Assembly: GCA_900757795.1 (NCBI GenBank) | Contig: CAAEPE010000016.1 | Coordinates: 1-28,615 of the forward strand | Length of the DNA: 28,615 nt | DNA from: an uncultured Phascolarctobacterium sp. | GTDB taxonomy: Bacteria > Bacillota > Negativicutes > Acidaminococcales > Acidaminococcaceae | Reading direction: 5' to 3' | Shown: in pieces, positions 1-8,509 of the stretch | Layout of the letters: each line of letters begins with the position of its first letter | Numbering within the stretch: the stretch's first letter is position 1 | Program-made: the position numbers and the translations under genes | The notes under the pieces: generated by a model | Databases searched by the model: none | What the model was told of the DNA's origin: nothing | Seen by the model: only the letters and a program-made list of their open reading frames with translations

Positions 1-38
1 TCTGTAATGCAATATCGATTTTGTCTTGAGAATATATA

Positions 39-200
39 ATGATTCAGCTCCTTTCGAAGCCCGTGGGAGTCCAGGTTTTTGTCCGCACCCCCGACTCTTT
101 AAATTACACTTATAATAGCGCTATTAAAACAGGCGCAGGTATTAAAAAAATTGCTCAAGGAATTTATCCTGAAATAAAACAACAGGGGTCTGCATTATAA
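39..200 (+). CDS. Unrecognised 53-aa ORF, possible C-terminal gene remnant
   Basis: An open frame of 53 codons runs from ATG at 39 to TAA at 198-200, with an in-frame TGA at 27-29 and no convincing ribosome binding site. The composition looks coding: the first third is GC-rich and the tail (residues about 25-48) is lysine-rich and helix-like, ending ..IAQGIYPEIKQQGSAL. The stop lies in the loop of a strong hairpin that would terminate a plus-strand transcript, as expected for a genuine gene end. I read it as either a small gene or the 3' remnant of a larger gene whose front is lost or lies beyond position 1 in another frame. I do not recognise the family. Confidence 0.35.
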   Translation: MIQLLSKPVGVQVFVRTPDSLNYTYNSAIKTGAGIKKIAQGIYPEIKQQGSAL

Positions 201-1194
201 GCAGATCCCTGTTGTTTTTGGATGCTAGACGCTTGTTAAACAAGCAGTTATATATGTAGTCCACAGATTGCAAAAGATTTACTCCCGGAGCAACTATCAA
301 ACGATAATTTAAAGGATAAATATTACCTTCTTGCACGGCTCGTAAATGTTTGTATAGAGGATTATCTATGTGTCGCAGAGCAGCAGCTGCTTCTTGCGCT
401 CCGCCGTGATAGACAACAAAAATATGATCTACATTTATTGTTGTAAGTTCTTCCTGACTTACAAAGGGAGCTCCATACTCGATTATGTTGCCTCCAAAAT
501 ATTTAATAATATCTCCGCTTAGTAAATCCTGCCCAAAAACTTCAATAGTACCGTTGATAAATTCCACCACTAATACTTTATTATTTTTAGGCGGCAATTT
601 ACTATTCGGTTTTAGTTTAGCTTGGATATCGGCAATAATTTTTTCGCTAGCCTGCTGCTTTTCAAAAATTATTCCCATATTACGAATAAAATTTAATTCA
701 CTGACAACCGTACAGGCAGGAAAATTTCCTTTAGCGGGAATTGGACCCGATGCATCTTGTATATAAGCTGGTATGCCTCTCTGAAGCCATATAGCGCTGT
801 CACCTAGTTGCTTGTCAGAAAAAAACCTCCGCCAAGCTAAAAGAAAATCAGGCTGTAGCTCTATTACTTTTTCCAACGATAAAGCTTGGGTATAAATTTG
901 TGCGTTCGGCAGTTTTTGACGATAATGTTCTAAAGGTAATCCATCCGTAACCAGCGCAGCTGTTACTTTATCGCCAACATTTAAAGCAATTAAAGTATCT
1001 AAAGCGCTGCTGCCATACACAATAGCTCTCCGAGGTGTTTTTACAATGCTTACCTTCTGCGATTCGCCATAAAAATTAAAATTGTTTACTTTTATGGTCG
1101 TCTTGCCTTGCTCGCTAATAACTTTTGGGGTGCAGGCAATACAAGAAAAACAAAAAAATAGCAGAGTAAATATTTTGCAAGATAATTTCAACAT
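142..1194 (-). CDS. Periplasmic-binding lipoprotein of an iron/heme/cobalamin-type ABC transporter
   Basis: 350 aa. A short hydrophobic signal ends in a lipobox-like SCIAC with Cys21 as the lipidation site, so the protein is probably anchored in the inner membrane facing the periplasm. The body fits the Peripla_BP_2 (TroA/BtuF-like) fold: an N-terminal lobe with RRAIVYGSSALDTLIALNVGDKV-like start near residue 55, then ..SLEKVIELQPDFLLAW, a long linking helix, and a C-terminal lobe with GDIIKYFGGNI and a DHIFVVYHGG segment. It follows the TonB-dependent receptor by 59 bases on the same strand, so the pair probably moves one chelate across both membranes. No permease or ATPase gene is in the window. 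The last ~27 residues (after NKRLASKNN) read through a terminator hairpin and are atypical; a one-base shift would expose a TAG at 225-227, just before the hairpin. Substrate is not determinable. Confidence 0.85.
   Translation of the reverse strand: MLKLSCKIFTLLFFCFSCIACTPKVISEQGKTTIKVNNFNFYGESQKVSIVKTPRRAIVYGSSALDTLIALNVGDKVTAALVTDGLPLEHYRQKLPNAQIYTQALSLEKVIELQPDFLLAWRRFFSDKQLGDSAIWLQRGIPAYIQDASGPIPAKGNFPACTVVSELNFIRNMGIIFEKQQASEKIIADIQAKLKPNSKLPPKNNKVLVVEFINGTIEVFGQDLLSGDIIKYFGGNIIEYGAPFVSQEELTTINVDHIFVVYHGGAQEAAAALRHIDNPLYKHLRAVQEGNIYPLNYRLIVAPGVNLLQSVDYIYNCLFNKRLASKNNRDLLIMQTPVVLFQDKFLEQFF
176..219. terminator. Strong bidirectional intrinsic terminator hairpin
   Basis: An 18-bp stem (176-193 with 201-218) contains a single G-T pair and a 7-base loop. 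A T run follows on the plus side (215-219) and a T-rich tail on the minus side (about 170-179 reversed). It sits between convergent reading frames, as bidirectional terminators usually do, but lies inside the 3' part of the minus-strand binding-protein ORF. Confidence 0.75.
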
Positions 1195-1210
1195 ATCAAG
1201 CTCCTGTAAT

Positions 1211-1242
1211 ATTTAAGGAGCCGATTATTCAGCTCCTTAAAT
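1211..1242 (-). promoter_or_regulatory. Intercistronic 11-bp perfect inverted repeat
   Basis: ATTTAAGGAGC (1211-1221) and GCTCCTTAAAT (1232-1242) pair perfectly around a 10-base loop between the receptor and binding-protein genes. No T run follows on the minus strand, so it is not a classic terminator. It could be an mRNA-stability or processing hairpin that sets the ratio of the two proteins. It lies just upstream of the CAGGAG ribosome binding site of the binding protein. Confidence 0.5.
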
Positions 1243-1253
1243 TTAATAGCATA

Positions 1254-3203
1254 TTAGAAAGAATAATTTAGACTGACTAAGAATGTACGTCCTTGAGTTA
1301 AATACAAGCTGTCAGGGTCGGTTAAATCTTCACGATCAAATATATTGTTGATATCCAAGGTCAGCGTAGTATTTTTATATACATCATAGCCTACATGCAG
1401 ATTAGAAAGCAACAGAGGATTTACACTGGTTTGGTCACTGTTTTTAACACGGTTACCCATATAACTTAGATTAAAGGAAGCAGTTATTTTGTCGGCCTGA
1501 TAGTCAATAGAAGTCATAAGCTGATATTTTCCCAATACATCTTTCCAAGGCGTTTCGCTTGTAGTTCTATTTTGTGGTTTGCTATAAATGCCGCCAACAG
1601 TCCAACTAAAATTATCATTGAATTTTTTAGTATAGCTTAGCTCTACGCCTGTGTTACGGTATTCTGCCGCATTATAGGATTGTGACATTCTTGTGCCGTC
1701 AATTGTAACATTACGGGAAGTAATCTGATCTTTTAAATCTATGTGGAATACAGCTGCCTTAATAGAATTGTTACCGTCATCATATTTGTAACCTGCCTCA
1801 TAGTTCCAACCGTATTCCGGTTTTAGATCAGGATTTTTCAATATGATACCGCTGGAATAATATAGCTGTCTAAAGGTTGGCATTCTAAAGGAACGTCCGA
1901 CATTAGCGTATATCGAACTAATATCGTTCAGTTTAGTTAATAATTGCAATTGCGGCAGAAATGCATCATAATTACCGGCATCTGAACGAATTAAATCCTC
2001 ACGCATACTAAATACCAAATTAGTTACATTGCTAAGCTTGCGGTCATATTGTCCGTATAAAGAATAACCATTTAAAGAATAAGTACCAAATTTAGCGTAT
2101 GGTTTTAAAGCACTGGAGCTGTTACCAAAGCTGGCAAATTTTTGGTTTTCATCGCTGTAAAGCTCTCGTTTAGTATTAAAGCCCAGCAAAAATTTTTCTT
2201 TTTCGGTTTGCCAAATACGTTTAACATTCGCGCCGTAATTTTTATGATTGCTGCGTTCCCATTCTAAATTATTAGGATTTACGATATAGTAATCCGGATT
2301 TTTAATGATGCGTTCATTATAATAGGCATTAGCTTCCAAACCGTGAAGATCATTAAAATGCAGTTGTGCAAAATGCTCGCGGTCAGAATACATAAAATGC
2401 TGCAGTTTCTGTTCATGGATATCATTGTAATCAATAGTATATTTTTTCTTATTAAACATGTAGCTGGCGCTAAGTCTATCGTCAAATTTGTAATTTACAC
2501 TGATATGATCTTTTTTACTATCACCAAAACTTGTATAATAAGGAACTTTGCTTCCGTTAATAGTTTTGGTTCCTTGTTGTAAACTTATATTTCCGGTTTC
2601 TCCCATTTCGTGGCGGCCAAAAGACAGCCCCAACTTACCGGCGTTAATTGTTGCGGCATAATTATGCTGCCCTTCATTTCCGGCTGCTAGTTTAATGCTA
2701 TTATTATATCTGTTTTTGGTAATAACATTTATTACACCGCCGTAGGCTTCGCTGCCATATAGCACAGCTCCGCCGCCCTTTACTATTTCCACCCGGTCAA
2801 CAGTATCTAAATTAATCATGTCTAAATGATTTACATTGTTAAAGCTGGCAGGTATGCCGTTTATTAAAACTAGAGTTCCGCCTTTGATTCCACGTAAATT
2901 AATAGAACTGTTACCGGTAATAAAGCTTTGATCATGGGGACCCATAGAAGTAAAATAAACACCTGCTTTATATTTTAAAGCATTAGCTACATCCAAAGCA
3001 CCGGTCTTTTTCAAATCTGAACCTTTGTATACTGTAATATCGGAAGGAGTATCTAAATTGGTTTTCTCATAACCTAGAGCTGTTACGTTCATAGGATCCA
3101 AGGTAAATGACATAATATTCTCTTGTTCGGCAGCTTGGACTCCGCAACTAAATAAGCAAGACATTAATACAGCATTGACCAGAAACTTTTTTGCTATAAT
3201 CAT
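1254..3203 (-). CDS. TonB-dependent outer-membrane receptor
   Basis: 649 aa. An N-terminal Sec signal peptide (about 1-24, ..FSCGVQAA) is followed by a TonB-box-like stretch near residues 37-45 (MNVTALGYE). A plug domain spans about 53-165, with SDITVYKGSDLKKTGALDVANAL-type start, the conserved INLRGIKGGTLVLINGIP segment, and DRVEIVKGGGAVLYGSEAYGGVINVITK at its end. A beta-barrel fills the remainder and closes with the terminal aromatic ..FLVSLNYSF that BAM recognises. Length is normal for a BtuB/heme/siderophore-class receptor. The start has a good AAAGGATG ribosome binding site. It is the first gene of a two-gene unit with the periplasmic binding protein. It is strong evidence that the organism has an outer membrane. 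The ligand (heme, siderophore or cobalamin) cannot be assigned; no cobalamin riboswitch is visible upstream. Confidence 0.93.
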   Translation of the reverse strand: MIIAKKFLVNAVLMSCLFSCGVQAAEQENIMSFTLDPMNVTALGYEKTNLDTPSDITVYKGSDLKKTGALDVANALKYKAGVYFTSMGPHDQSFITGNSSINLRGIKGGTLVLINGIPASFNNVNHLDMINLDTVDRVEIVKGGGAVLYGSEAYGGVINVITKNRYNNSIKLAAGNEGQHNYAATINAGKLGLSFGRHEMGETGNISLQQGTKTINGSKVPYYTSFGDSKKDHISVNYKFDDRLSASYMFNKKKYTIDYNDIHEQKLQHFMYSDREHFAQLHFNDLHGLEANAYYNERIIKNPDYYIVNPNNLEWERSNHKNYGANVKRIWQTEKEKFLLGFNTKRELYSDENQKFASFGNSSSALKPYAKFGTYSLNGYSLYGQYDRKLSNVTNLVFSMREDLIRSDAGNYDAFLPQLQLLTKLNDISSIYANVGRSFRMPTFRQLYYSSGIILKNPDLKPEYGWNYEAGYKYDDGNNSIKAAVFHIDLKDQITSRNVTIDGTRMSQSYNAAEYRNTGVELSYTKKFNDNFSWTVGGIYSKPQNRTTSETPWKDVLGKYQLMTSIDYQADKITASFNLSYMGNRVKNSDQTSVNPLLLSNLHVGYDVYKNTTLTLDINNIFDREDLTDPDSLYLTQGRTFLVSLNYSF

Positions 3204-3255
3204 AAAGACACATCCTTTTCAAAATACATTTTTAATAAGATTACTTATGATTAAG

Positions 3256-3285
3256 ATTATAAAACTACTTCGTATCATATTGCAA
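3256..3285 (-). promoter_or_regulatory. Sigma-A-type promoter for the TonB receptor unit
   Basis: On the minus strand, TTGCAA (3280-3285) is followed after 18 bases by TATAAT (3256-3261), about 50 bases upstream of the receptor start. The A/T-rich stretch between the -10 box and the ribosome binding site (3225-3255) could hold a Fur-type operator, but I see no clean match. Confidence 0.6.
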
Positions 3286-3433
3286 GCAAAAACAGGAAAA
3301 ATTTTTCTGCTTTCATGGCTTTCTTTTTTATGGCAAAAGCCGCTTACTATCCGCTTATTCGGACTCAACTTATCTTTCGATTATATAAAATATAGAAAAT
3401 TTTTATCATTAAAATCTACTTTTGTGCCGAGTT

Positions 3434-4795
3434 TTATTGAAAGTAATGCAAAGAAATAAGTCGTATATTATTTTTACGTAAATCATTAGCTAAAACTCTG
3501 TCTGTGAAGCCTTTACGAGAAAAAACAATAAAGTATTTTTCTTTATTGTTTTCCTTATATTGCTGTTGTAAATCGACGATAGTATCTAAATCAATTTTTG
3601 TTTTGTCCCAACAGCACTGCATATAACAAACTGTTTGAGAACCATATGCAGCTAAACGAAAATCTTTTAGCGTTCCTTTTCTTGGCCAAATAAATCCTAG
3701 GTGTTCAAAATCAATACAGAAATTATCTCTTGCTTTTAGTTCTAAACAATGCTGGTAGCAGATATCAAGAAAAACTTTTTGAGTATATTTCTGTAAATTA
3801 GGAAGGATTTTTGTTCGCAGTAATGCATTTCCCAATCCTGCTTCAATAGCGCTTATATAAGGATAAACAAATAGATACCAAAAAAATAACATATTATCAT
3901 TAAATAAATAGCATATATTTTTGCATTGCTTGGCCACACCTGCTTCATTGATCGGAACCATGCGCTTTAGACAACCTATTTTTACCAATGCATCAACGTA
4001 TTTAGAGACTTTATTATCTTCCATATTTATGGCCGTTGCAATTTCTTTCATACGTAAAGCTCCTTTGCTGACGGAGTATAAAATGGCATGGTAAATCCTA
4101 GGCTGACGAAAATGTTTTGCCAAGAACTCATTGCCTAAATAGGATAGCGCACTGTTCTCTTGATAAAAAAGCTTGAATAAATTTTGCTTGATATTTTCTG
4201 TAGGATCAATTTTCTGTAAATATTCTGGATATCCGCCAGTAACACCGTAAAGTAAAACTTTATCCTCGTTTCCTAAATCGGCAAGATATGTTAAAGTATC
4301 ATGAAATGTAAGGGGATGAAGAGTAATATAAGTAATTATTTTTTGGTATTCATGCAGTATCTTCTGTAAAAATTCTATTCCATCACCGGAAAAAATCACC
4401 AGCATACGCAAGTCATTGCTAAATTTATGTAGCATAGATAAAAGAGTATCAATTAGTGAAATAAAAGAAGTATTTAATAGTTGAGCATTGTCAATCGCCA
4501 GTACAAACTTTTCACAGGTAGCTTTTTTACAAATATCCTCTAAGATACTTTGCCAATTAGCAGATTTACCATTTTCTGTAAATTCTTGTAAGATTCCCTC
4601 TTCGTAGAAAGCTTGTTGATTAAAAGCGTCAATAGTATCCCGCACGGCAAAATAGTATTTTCTTTTGCGTTTTAAAAATTCTTTTAATACGGTAGTTTTT
4701 CCAACGCCTGTTTTACCGTCAAGCAAAGCTATTTGCAGATTGTTAGCATAATATAATTTTTCTAAAGTTTCTAATTTGTCTGTACGTCCTAACAT
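3434..4795 (-). CDS. AAA ATPase with C-terminal DUF234 nuclease-like domain
   Basis: 453 aa. The N-terminal ATPase_2-type P-loop domain shows Walker A (DGKTGVGKTT, about residues 27-36) and Walker B-like FVLAIDNAQLL (about 96-106). A sensor-like LVIFSGDG segment lies near 133-140. A winged-helix stretch follows around 245-290 (..KGALRMKEIATAINMEDNKVSKYVDALVKIG). The C-terminal DUF234 region (about 340-450) contains a PD-(D/E)XK-like pattern: ELKARDNFCIDFEHLGFIWP and later KIDLDTIVDLQQQ. The overall order matches the widespread ATPase_2/DUF234 family, whose cellular role is not well defined. It is transcribed toward the TonB receptor but 230 bases and a separate promoter lie between, so it is probably an independent unit. 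Confidence 0.8.
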   Translation of the reverse strand: MLGRTDKLETLEKLYYANNLQIALLDGKTGVGKTTVLKEFLKRKRKYYFAVRDTIDAFNQQAFYEEGILQEFTENGKSANWQSILEDICKKATCEKFVLAIDNAQLLNTSFISLIDTLLSMLHKFSNDLRMLVIFSGDGIEFLQKILHEYQKIITYITLHPLTFHDTLTYLADLGNEDKVLLYGVTGGYPEYLQKIDPTENIKQNLFKLFYQENSALSYLGNEFLAKHFRQPRIYHAILYSVSKGALRMKEIATAINMEDNKVSKYVDALVKIGCLKRMVPINEAGVAKQCKNICYLFNDNMLFFWYLFVYPYISAIEAGLGNALLRTKILPNLQKYTQKVFLDICYQHCLELKARDNFCIDFEHLGFIWPRKGTLKDFRLAAYGSQTVCYMQCCWDKTKIDLDTIVDLQQQYKENNKEKYFIVFSRKGFTDRVLANDLRKNNIRLISLHYFQ

Positions 4796-5180
4796 AATTA
4801 CACCACCAACTCAACTCATAAGTTGATTATAATTATATCATCTTAGAAGTTATTAGTAAATAATTACTATATTATTTATTGTATTATTTGGAAAATTAAA
4901 GTTATATAGGATAAATTTTTACCATACATCCCTAAACGCGTTAAATGAGTAGAAACATATCGCTGCAGGATTTTTAAAATATGAGCAGTTCTTTATGTCA
5001 CAAAACACGACAGGAACAATTGTTTGCGGTATTAAATTAAAATTTCAGGAGAAAAGGTTTGTGAGGTTAGGCATTTTTGTGAAAAAAATTCAAAACATTA
5101 AAATTAAAAAAGGATTTTTTCGATTAGTGCAAGAATAAAATATAGTTAACATAATTAAAAGTGCTTCAAGGAGGAGAACC
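4796..5180. other. Divergent intergenic region between the ATPase gene and acpS
   Basis: 385 A/T-rich bases. At 4811-4826 a perfect inverted repeat TCAACT-CATA-AGTTGA lies within 30 bases of the ATPase start and next to a TATAAT-like element on the minus strand, so it may be an operator. For acpS, TTGTGA (5077-5082) and TAAAAT (5099-5104), 16 bases apart, form a possible promoter; the start is preceded by a strong AAGGAGGAG ribosome binding site. No RNA gene or convincing ORF was seen in the rest. Confidence 0.45.
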
Positions 5181-5558
5181 ATGCTGCGGGGTATTGGCTG
5201 TGATATAATCGAGATTAGCAGAATAAAGCATGCTGTGCAAAAAGAAGCTTTTAGGGAGCGAGTTTTTGCGCCGGAAGAAATAGCTTACTGCACCAGTCGT
5301 GGTCAGCAGGCTGCGGCTAGCTTTGCCGCTCGCTTTGCCGTCAAGGAGGCGGTGCTGAAAGCTTTGGGTACGGGGCTGCGCGGCGGTTCTCTAACGGAAA
5401 TTGTTGTTACTAACGACGAATTAGGCAAGCCAAGGGTAACGCTGTTTGGTTATCATTTGGTTTTAGCGCGTAAGCTGGGAGTAAAAAATATACTAGTTAG
5501 TATGAGCCACAGCAAAGAGATGGCTATGGCGTATGTAGTAATGGAGGCTGAAAAATGA
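5181..5558 (+). CDS. acpS: Holo-[acyl-carrier-protein] synthase
   Basis: 125 aa, normal for AcpS. It transfers the 4'-phosphopantetheine arm from CoA to the serine of apo-ACP, activating it for fatty-acid synthesis in the cytoplasm. The N-terminal RGIGCDIIEISRI carries the metal-binding aspartate (D8), and AASFAARFAVKEAVLKALGTG (about 46-66) holds the second conserved motif with the Mg-binding glutamate. A C-terminal LVSMSHSKEMAMAYVV segment completes the family pattern. It is first in the housekeeping operon and shares ATGA with the next gene, so the two are translationally coupled. Confidence 0.95.
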   Translation: MLRGIGCDIIEISRIKHAVQKEAFRERVFAPEEIAYCTSRGQQAAASFAARFAVKEAVLKALGTGLRGGSLTEIVVTNDELGKPRVTLFGYHLVLARKLGVKNILVSMSHSKEMAMAYVVMEAEK

Positions 5559-7162
5559 AGCTTGTTACAGGGCGTGAGATGAAAGAAATAGATAAGCAGG
5601 CAGTGGAAAAATACGGTGTTCCGGATTTACTTTTGATGGATGCGGCGGCAAAGCAGGTTGCTGACGCGGTAGTGGAATTTTTAAAAGAAAAAGCTTTATT
5701 TAAGCTCGGCGTAAAGGTTGTTGTTTTTTGCGGCGGTGGCAATAACGGCGGCGACGGCTTTGGCGCTGCTCGTTGGCTGCTTGCTTACGGCGTGCAGATA
5801 AAATTATTTTTTGTCGGCGCAGATATGGCTAAGGTGAAAGGTTCTGCTGCTGCTGAAATGCTTTTGTATACTAAGGCAGGCGGAAGTATAGCTACGCTGA
5901 AAAGCGAGGAGGAATGGCTGGCTGCAGAATTGGCGGCGGAACGTTCTGCTGTGCTGGTAGACGCAATTTTAGGCACAGGCTTTACGGGTGAATTGCGCGC
6001 TGATGCTCGCAAAGCCTGCAAGCTGATGAATGATGCAGAAAAACCTGTAATCGCCGTGGATATTCCCAGCGGCGTTAACGCTGACGACGGTTCTGCCTGC
6101 GAGGATGCAGTGCGCGCTGACATAACCGTTACTATGGCGTTGCCTAAAACAGGTTTGTGCTTGTATCCGGGTAAGGAATTGGCGGGACGCGTGCAGGTGG
6201 CAGCTATCGGGATGCCGGAAAAATTATTGGCTGAATATACAAGCCATAAATATAAAATTACGGCGCCAATAGTGCAGGCGCTTTTGCCTCTGCGCGCTGC
6301 CTACGCTCATAAGGGCGATGCAGGCCGCGTACTGATTTGCGCAGGTAGTCCGGGATTTACAGGAGCTGCGGCATTGTGCGGACGGGCGGCAGTAAAATCC
6401 GGAGCCGGTTTAGTTTCGCTGGTTACGCCATTAAGCAGTCGTGAGGTTTTGGCTGTTAAGCTGACGGAGGTTATGGTACACGGACTTTTAGAGCGCATGC
6501 CCGGAGTTTTGGGCAGCGCAGCCGTAAATGACGTGCTGCAAAGAGCAGCTCAGTCCGATATTTTGGCTATCGGACCTGGTTTGGGCATATCCGACAGCAC
6601 CCAGCAGGCAGTGCGGGATATTTTACAGAAGGTAGAAATTCCTGTGATTATCGACGCGGACGCTTTAACTGCACTGAAGGATAATACGGTAATACTGACG
6701 AAAATGCAGGCTCCTAAGGTTTTGACGCCGCATCCGGGAGAAATGGCGCGCTTAACCGGCTTATCCGTGGAAGAAATCAACAGAGACAGAATTAACATAG
6801 CTGCAAAATATGCCAAAGAATGGCAGGCAGTTGTTGTTTTAAAGGGCGCACCTACGGTTATTGGCTGTCCCGATGGTAGCATTTATGTGAATAGCACCGG
6901 CAGCAGTGCTTTAGCAACCGGCGGCAGCGGCGATGTTTTGACGGGAATTATCGCTGCTTTGGCGGCGCAGGGAATTTCTTTGCAGGAGGCTGCCATTTGC
7001 GGTGTTTATCTGCACGGCTTGGCAGGCAGCTCAGCTTGCGGAAGCGTAGGCTTGGCGGCAGGCGAGATAGCAGATTTTTTGGCTGAAGCCAGAAGCAAAA
7101 CGGAAAAAGACGCTGCTGCAGCGGCAGCTAATTGCGCTGGCGGCGTAATCGTGTTAAAATAA
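5555..7162 (+). CDS. nnr: Bifunctional NAD(P)HX epimerase / ADP-dependent NAD(P)HX dehydratase
   Basis: 535 aa, the usual fused length. It repairs hydrated NADH and NADPH: the N-terminal YjeF_N domain (about 1-215) epimerises R- and S-NAD(P)HX, and the C-terminal ribokinase-like domain (about 230-525) dehydrates the S form using ADP. Visible motifs are CGGGNNGGDGFGAA near residues 57-70, VDIPSGVNADDG near 168-179, PHPGEMARLTG in the C-terminal domain, and the nucleotide/catalytic GGSGDVLTG. The ATG lies inside the acpS stop (ATGA), and acpS-nnr pairing is common in Firmicutes. The last ~25 residues are an alanine-rich tail of no evident function. Confidence 0.94.
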   Translation: MKLVTGREMKEIDKQAVEKYGVPDLLLMDAAAKQVADAVVEFLKEKALFKLGVKVVVFCGGGNNGGDGFGAARWLLAYGVQIKLFFVGADMAKVKGSAAAEMLLYTKAGGSIATLKSEEEWLAAELAAERSAVLVDAILGTGFTGELRADARKACKLMNDAEKPVIAVDIPSGVNADDGSACEDAVRADITVTMALPKTGLCLYPGKELAGRVQVAAIGMPEKLLAEYTSHKYKITAPIVQALLPLRAAYAHKGDAGRVLICAGSPGFTGAAALCGRAAVKSGAGLVSLVTPLSSREVLAVKLTEVMVHGLLERMPGVLGSAAVNDVLQRAAQSDILAIGPGLGISDSTQQAVRDILQKVEIPVIIDADALTALKDNTVILTKMQAPKVLTPHPGEMARLTGLSVEEINRDRINIAAKYAKEWQAVVVLKGAPTVIGCPDGSIYVNSTGSSALATGGSGDVLTGIIAALAAQGISLQEAAICGVYLHGLAGSSACGSVGLAAGEIADFLAEARSKTEKDAAAAAANCAGGVIVLK

Positions 7163-7221
7163 AATGTTAGATTTCAAATATTGCTAGTTGAAAATAAAAT
7201 GCGAGAGAAGAGGTGGCCTTA

Positions 7222-8490
7222 GTGCGTAAAATATTTCTGTTAGCGCTGGCAGCTTGTATGCTGTTATTTGCGTCAGTGGTACAGGCAGGCGAGATAACAG
7301 ATGTAAAATGGGGCGTGGACAAAAGCAATGTTCTGCGTTTGGTTGTGGATATTACTGATTCCGCAGGCTACGCTGTGGAGTGCGGCGATTCGGCGTTGAA
7401 GCTGACGGTGAATGCTAACGCGGCTGGGCAGATTCCCAAAACAAAAGCTATCAGAAGCACCGTGGCGGATAAATTGCAGGTAGTAAATAAAAGCAACTGT
7501 ACGGAAGTGTATGTGCATTTAACTAAGCAGATAGCAAGTAGTGATTATAAAGCTTTTATTTTGAAGAAGGATCCCAAAACAGGTCGTCCTTTTAGAGTAG
7601 TAGTGGATATTTTGGCAGATAAAAAAGAGCCTGCTAAAGCGATCTCTGCGGGAGCTGCTGCCAGTACATCCGTAAGCAATAAGCCTGTGGTTGGCTCTAG
7701 ACCGGTGAAAAGCACTAATACTTCTGTTGCAAACGGAAGTAAAACCACCACTACAAAGAAGACTGTGGTAAAAAATAAAAAGAAAAATAATATAGCCAAA
7801 GAAGAAAGTAAGAATACTAAAAATAATAACGAAAAAAAAGTTGCAAATGATAAAAAAACAACAAATAAAAATAAGGAGCTGCCGGCGTTAAAAAGCAATA
7901 GTAAATTCCGCACAGGCGGCGGGGTAAAGGGAAAAGTTATTACCTTGGACGCAGGTCATGGCGGCAGCGACCCGGGAGCCATAGGCGCAGAAGGAACGAG
8001 GGAAAAGCACATTACTTTGGCTATTACTAAGTATGTGCAGGAGCTTTTGGAGGACGAAGGCGCCAAGGTGTACATGACCCGCACCACGGATGTGGACGTT
8101 TGCGGACCAAACGCCAGCGACAGGGATGAATTGCAGGCTCGTGTCAACGTGGCAGAAAAAAATAATTCTGATTTGTTTGTCAGCCTGCACATTAATTCTT
8201 CCGTGAATAAAAATGTAGGTGGTTTTTCCAGCTACTATTTCCCCAAAACGGACAACGATTTAAAAATTGCCCAAGCCATTCAAAACAAGCTGGCTAAAAA
8301 TTTTGGCGTAGATAATTTAGGCGTGCGTCAGGCTAACTTTTACGTTATTAAACGCAGCAGTATGCCGGCAACTCTGTTAGAGCTGTGCTTCATCAGCAAT
8401 CCGCGCGAGGAAAAGCTCATGCAGGGTAAATGGTTCCAAAAGAAAGCGGCTCGTATGATTGTTGAAGGTATTAAGGATTATTTTGAATAG
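7222..8490 (+). CDS. N-acetylmuramoyl-L-alanine amidase (AMIN plus Amidase_3)
   Basis: 422 aa from GTG at 7222. This start has GAGGTG seven bases upstream and gives a clean signal peptide (RKIFLLALAACMLLFASVVQA); the GTG at 7213 has poorer spacing. After export, an AMIN-type beta domain (about 23-130) would localise the enzyme at the envelope. A low-complexity Lys/Asn/Thr linker (about 150-225) joins it to the zinc amidase domain, which cuts the bond between MurNAc and the stem peptide. Zinc and catalytic residues are seen in ITLDAGHGGSDPG (His), the TREKH glutamate, LFVSLHINSS (His) and TLLELCFISN (Glu). The linker is unusually basic and may bind wall or nucleic acid polyanions. It lies between cell-maintenance genes and a GerMN lipoprotein, which also suggests a wall role. 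Confidence 0.93.
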   Translation: MRKIFLLALAACMLLFASVVQAGEITDVKWGVDKSNVLRLVVDITDSAGYAVECGDSALKLTVNANAAGQIPKTKAIRSTVADKLQVVNKSNCTEVYVHLTKQIASSDYKAFILKKDPKTGRPFRVVVDILADKKEPAKAISAGAAASTSVSNKPVVGSRPVKSTNTSVANGSKTTTTKKTVVKNKKKNNIAKEESKNTKNNNEKKVANDKKTTNKNKELPALKSNSKFRTGGGVKGKVITLDAGHGGSDPGAIGAEGTREKHITLAITKYVQELLEDEGAKVYMTRTTDVDVCGPNASDRDELQARVNVAEKNNSDLFVSLHINSSVNKNVGGFSSYYFPKTDNDLKIAQAIQNKLAKNFGVDNLGVRQANFYVIKRSSMPATLLELCFISNPREEKLMQGKWFQKKAARMIVEGIKDYFE

Positions 8491-8509
8491 ATAACGGAGG
8501 CAGTATTAT

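Noticed and set aside
3204..3433. Cobalamin or other riboswitch upstream of the TonB receptor
   Set aside because: No B12-box or other recognisable riboswitch core could be found on the minus strand; the promoter is only about 50 bases from the start codon.
3175..3459. 94-aa plus-strand ORF between the receptor and ATPase genes
   Set aside because: Overlaps both neighbours' ends, spans the receptor promoter, lacks a ribosome binding site, and its hydrophobic/basic composition is what A/T-rich intergenic DNA gives.
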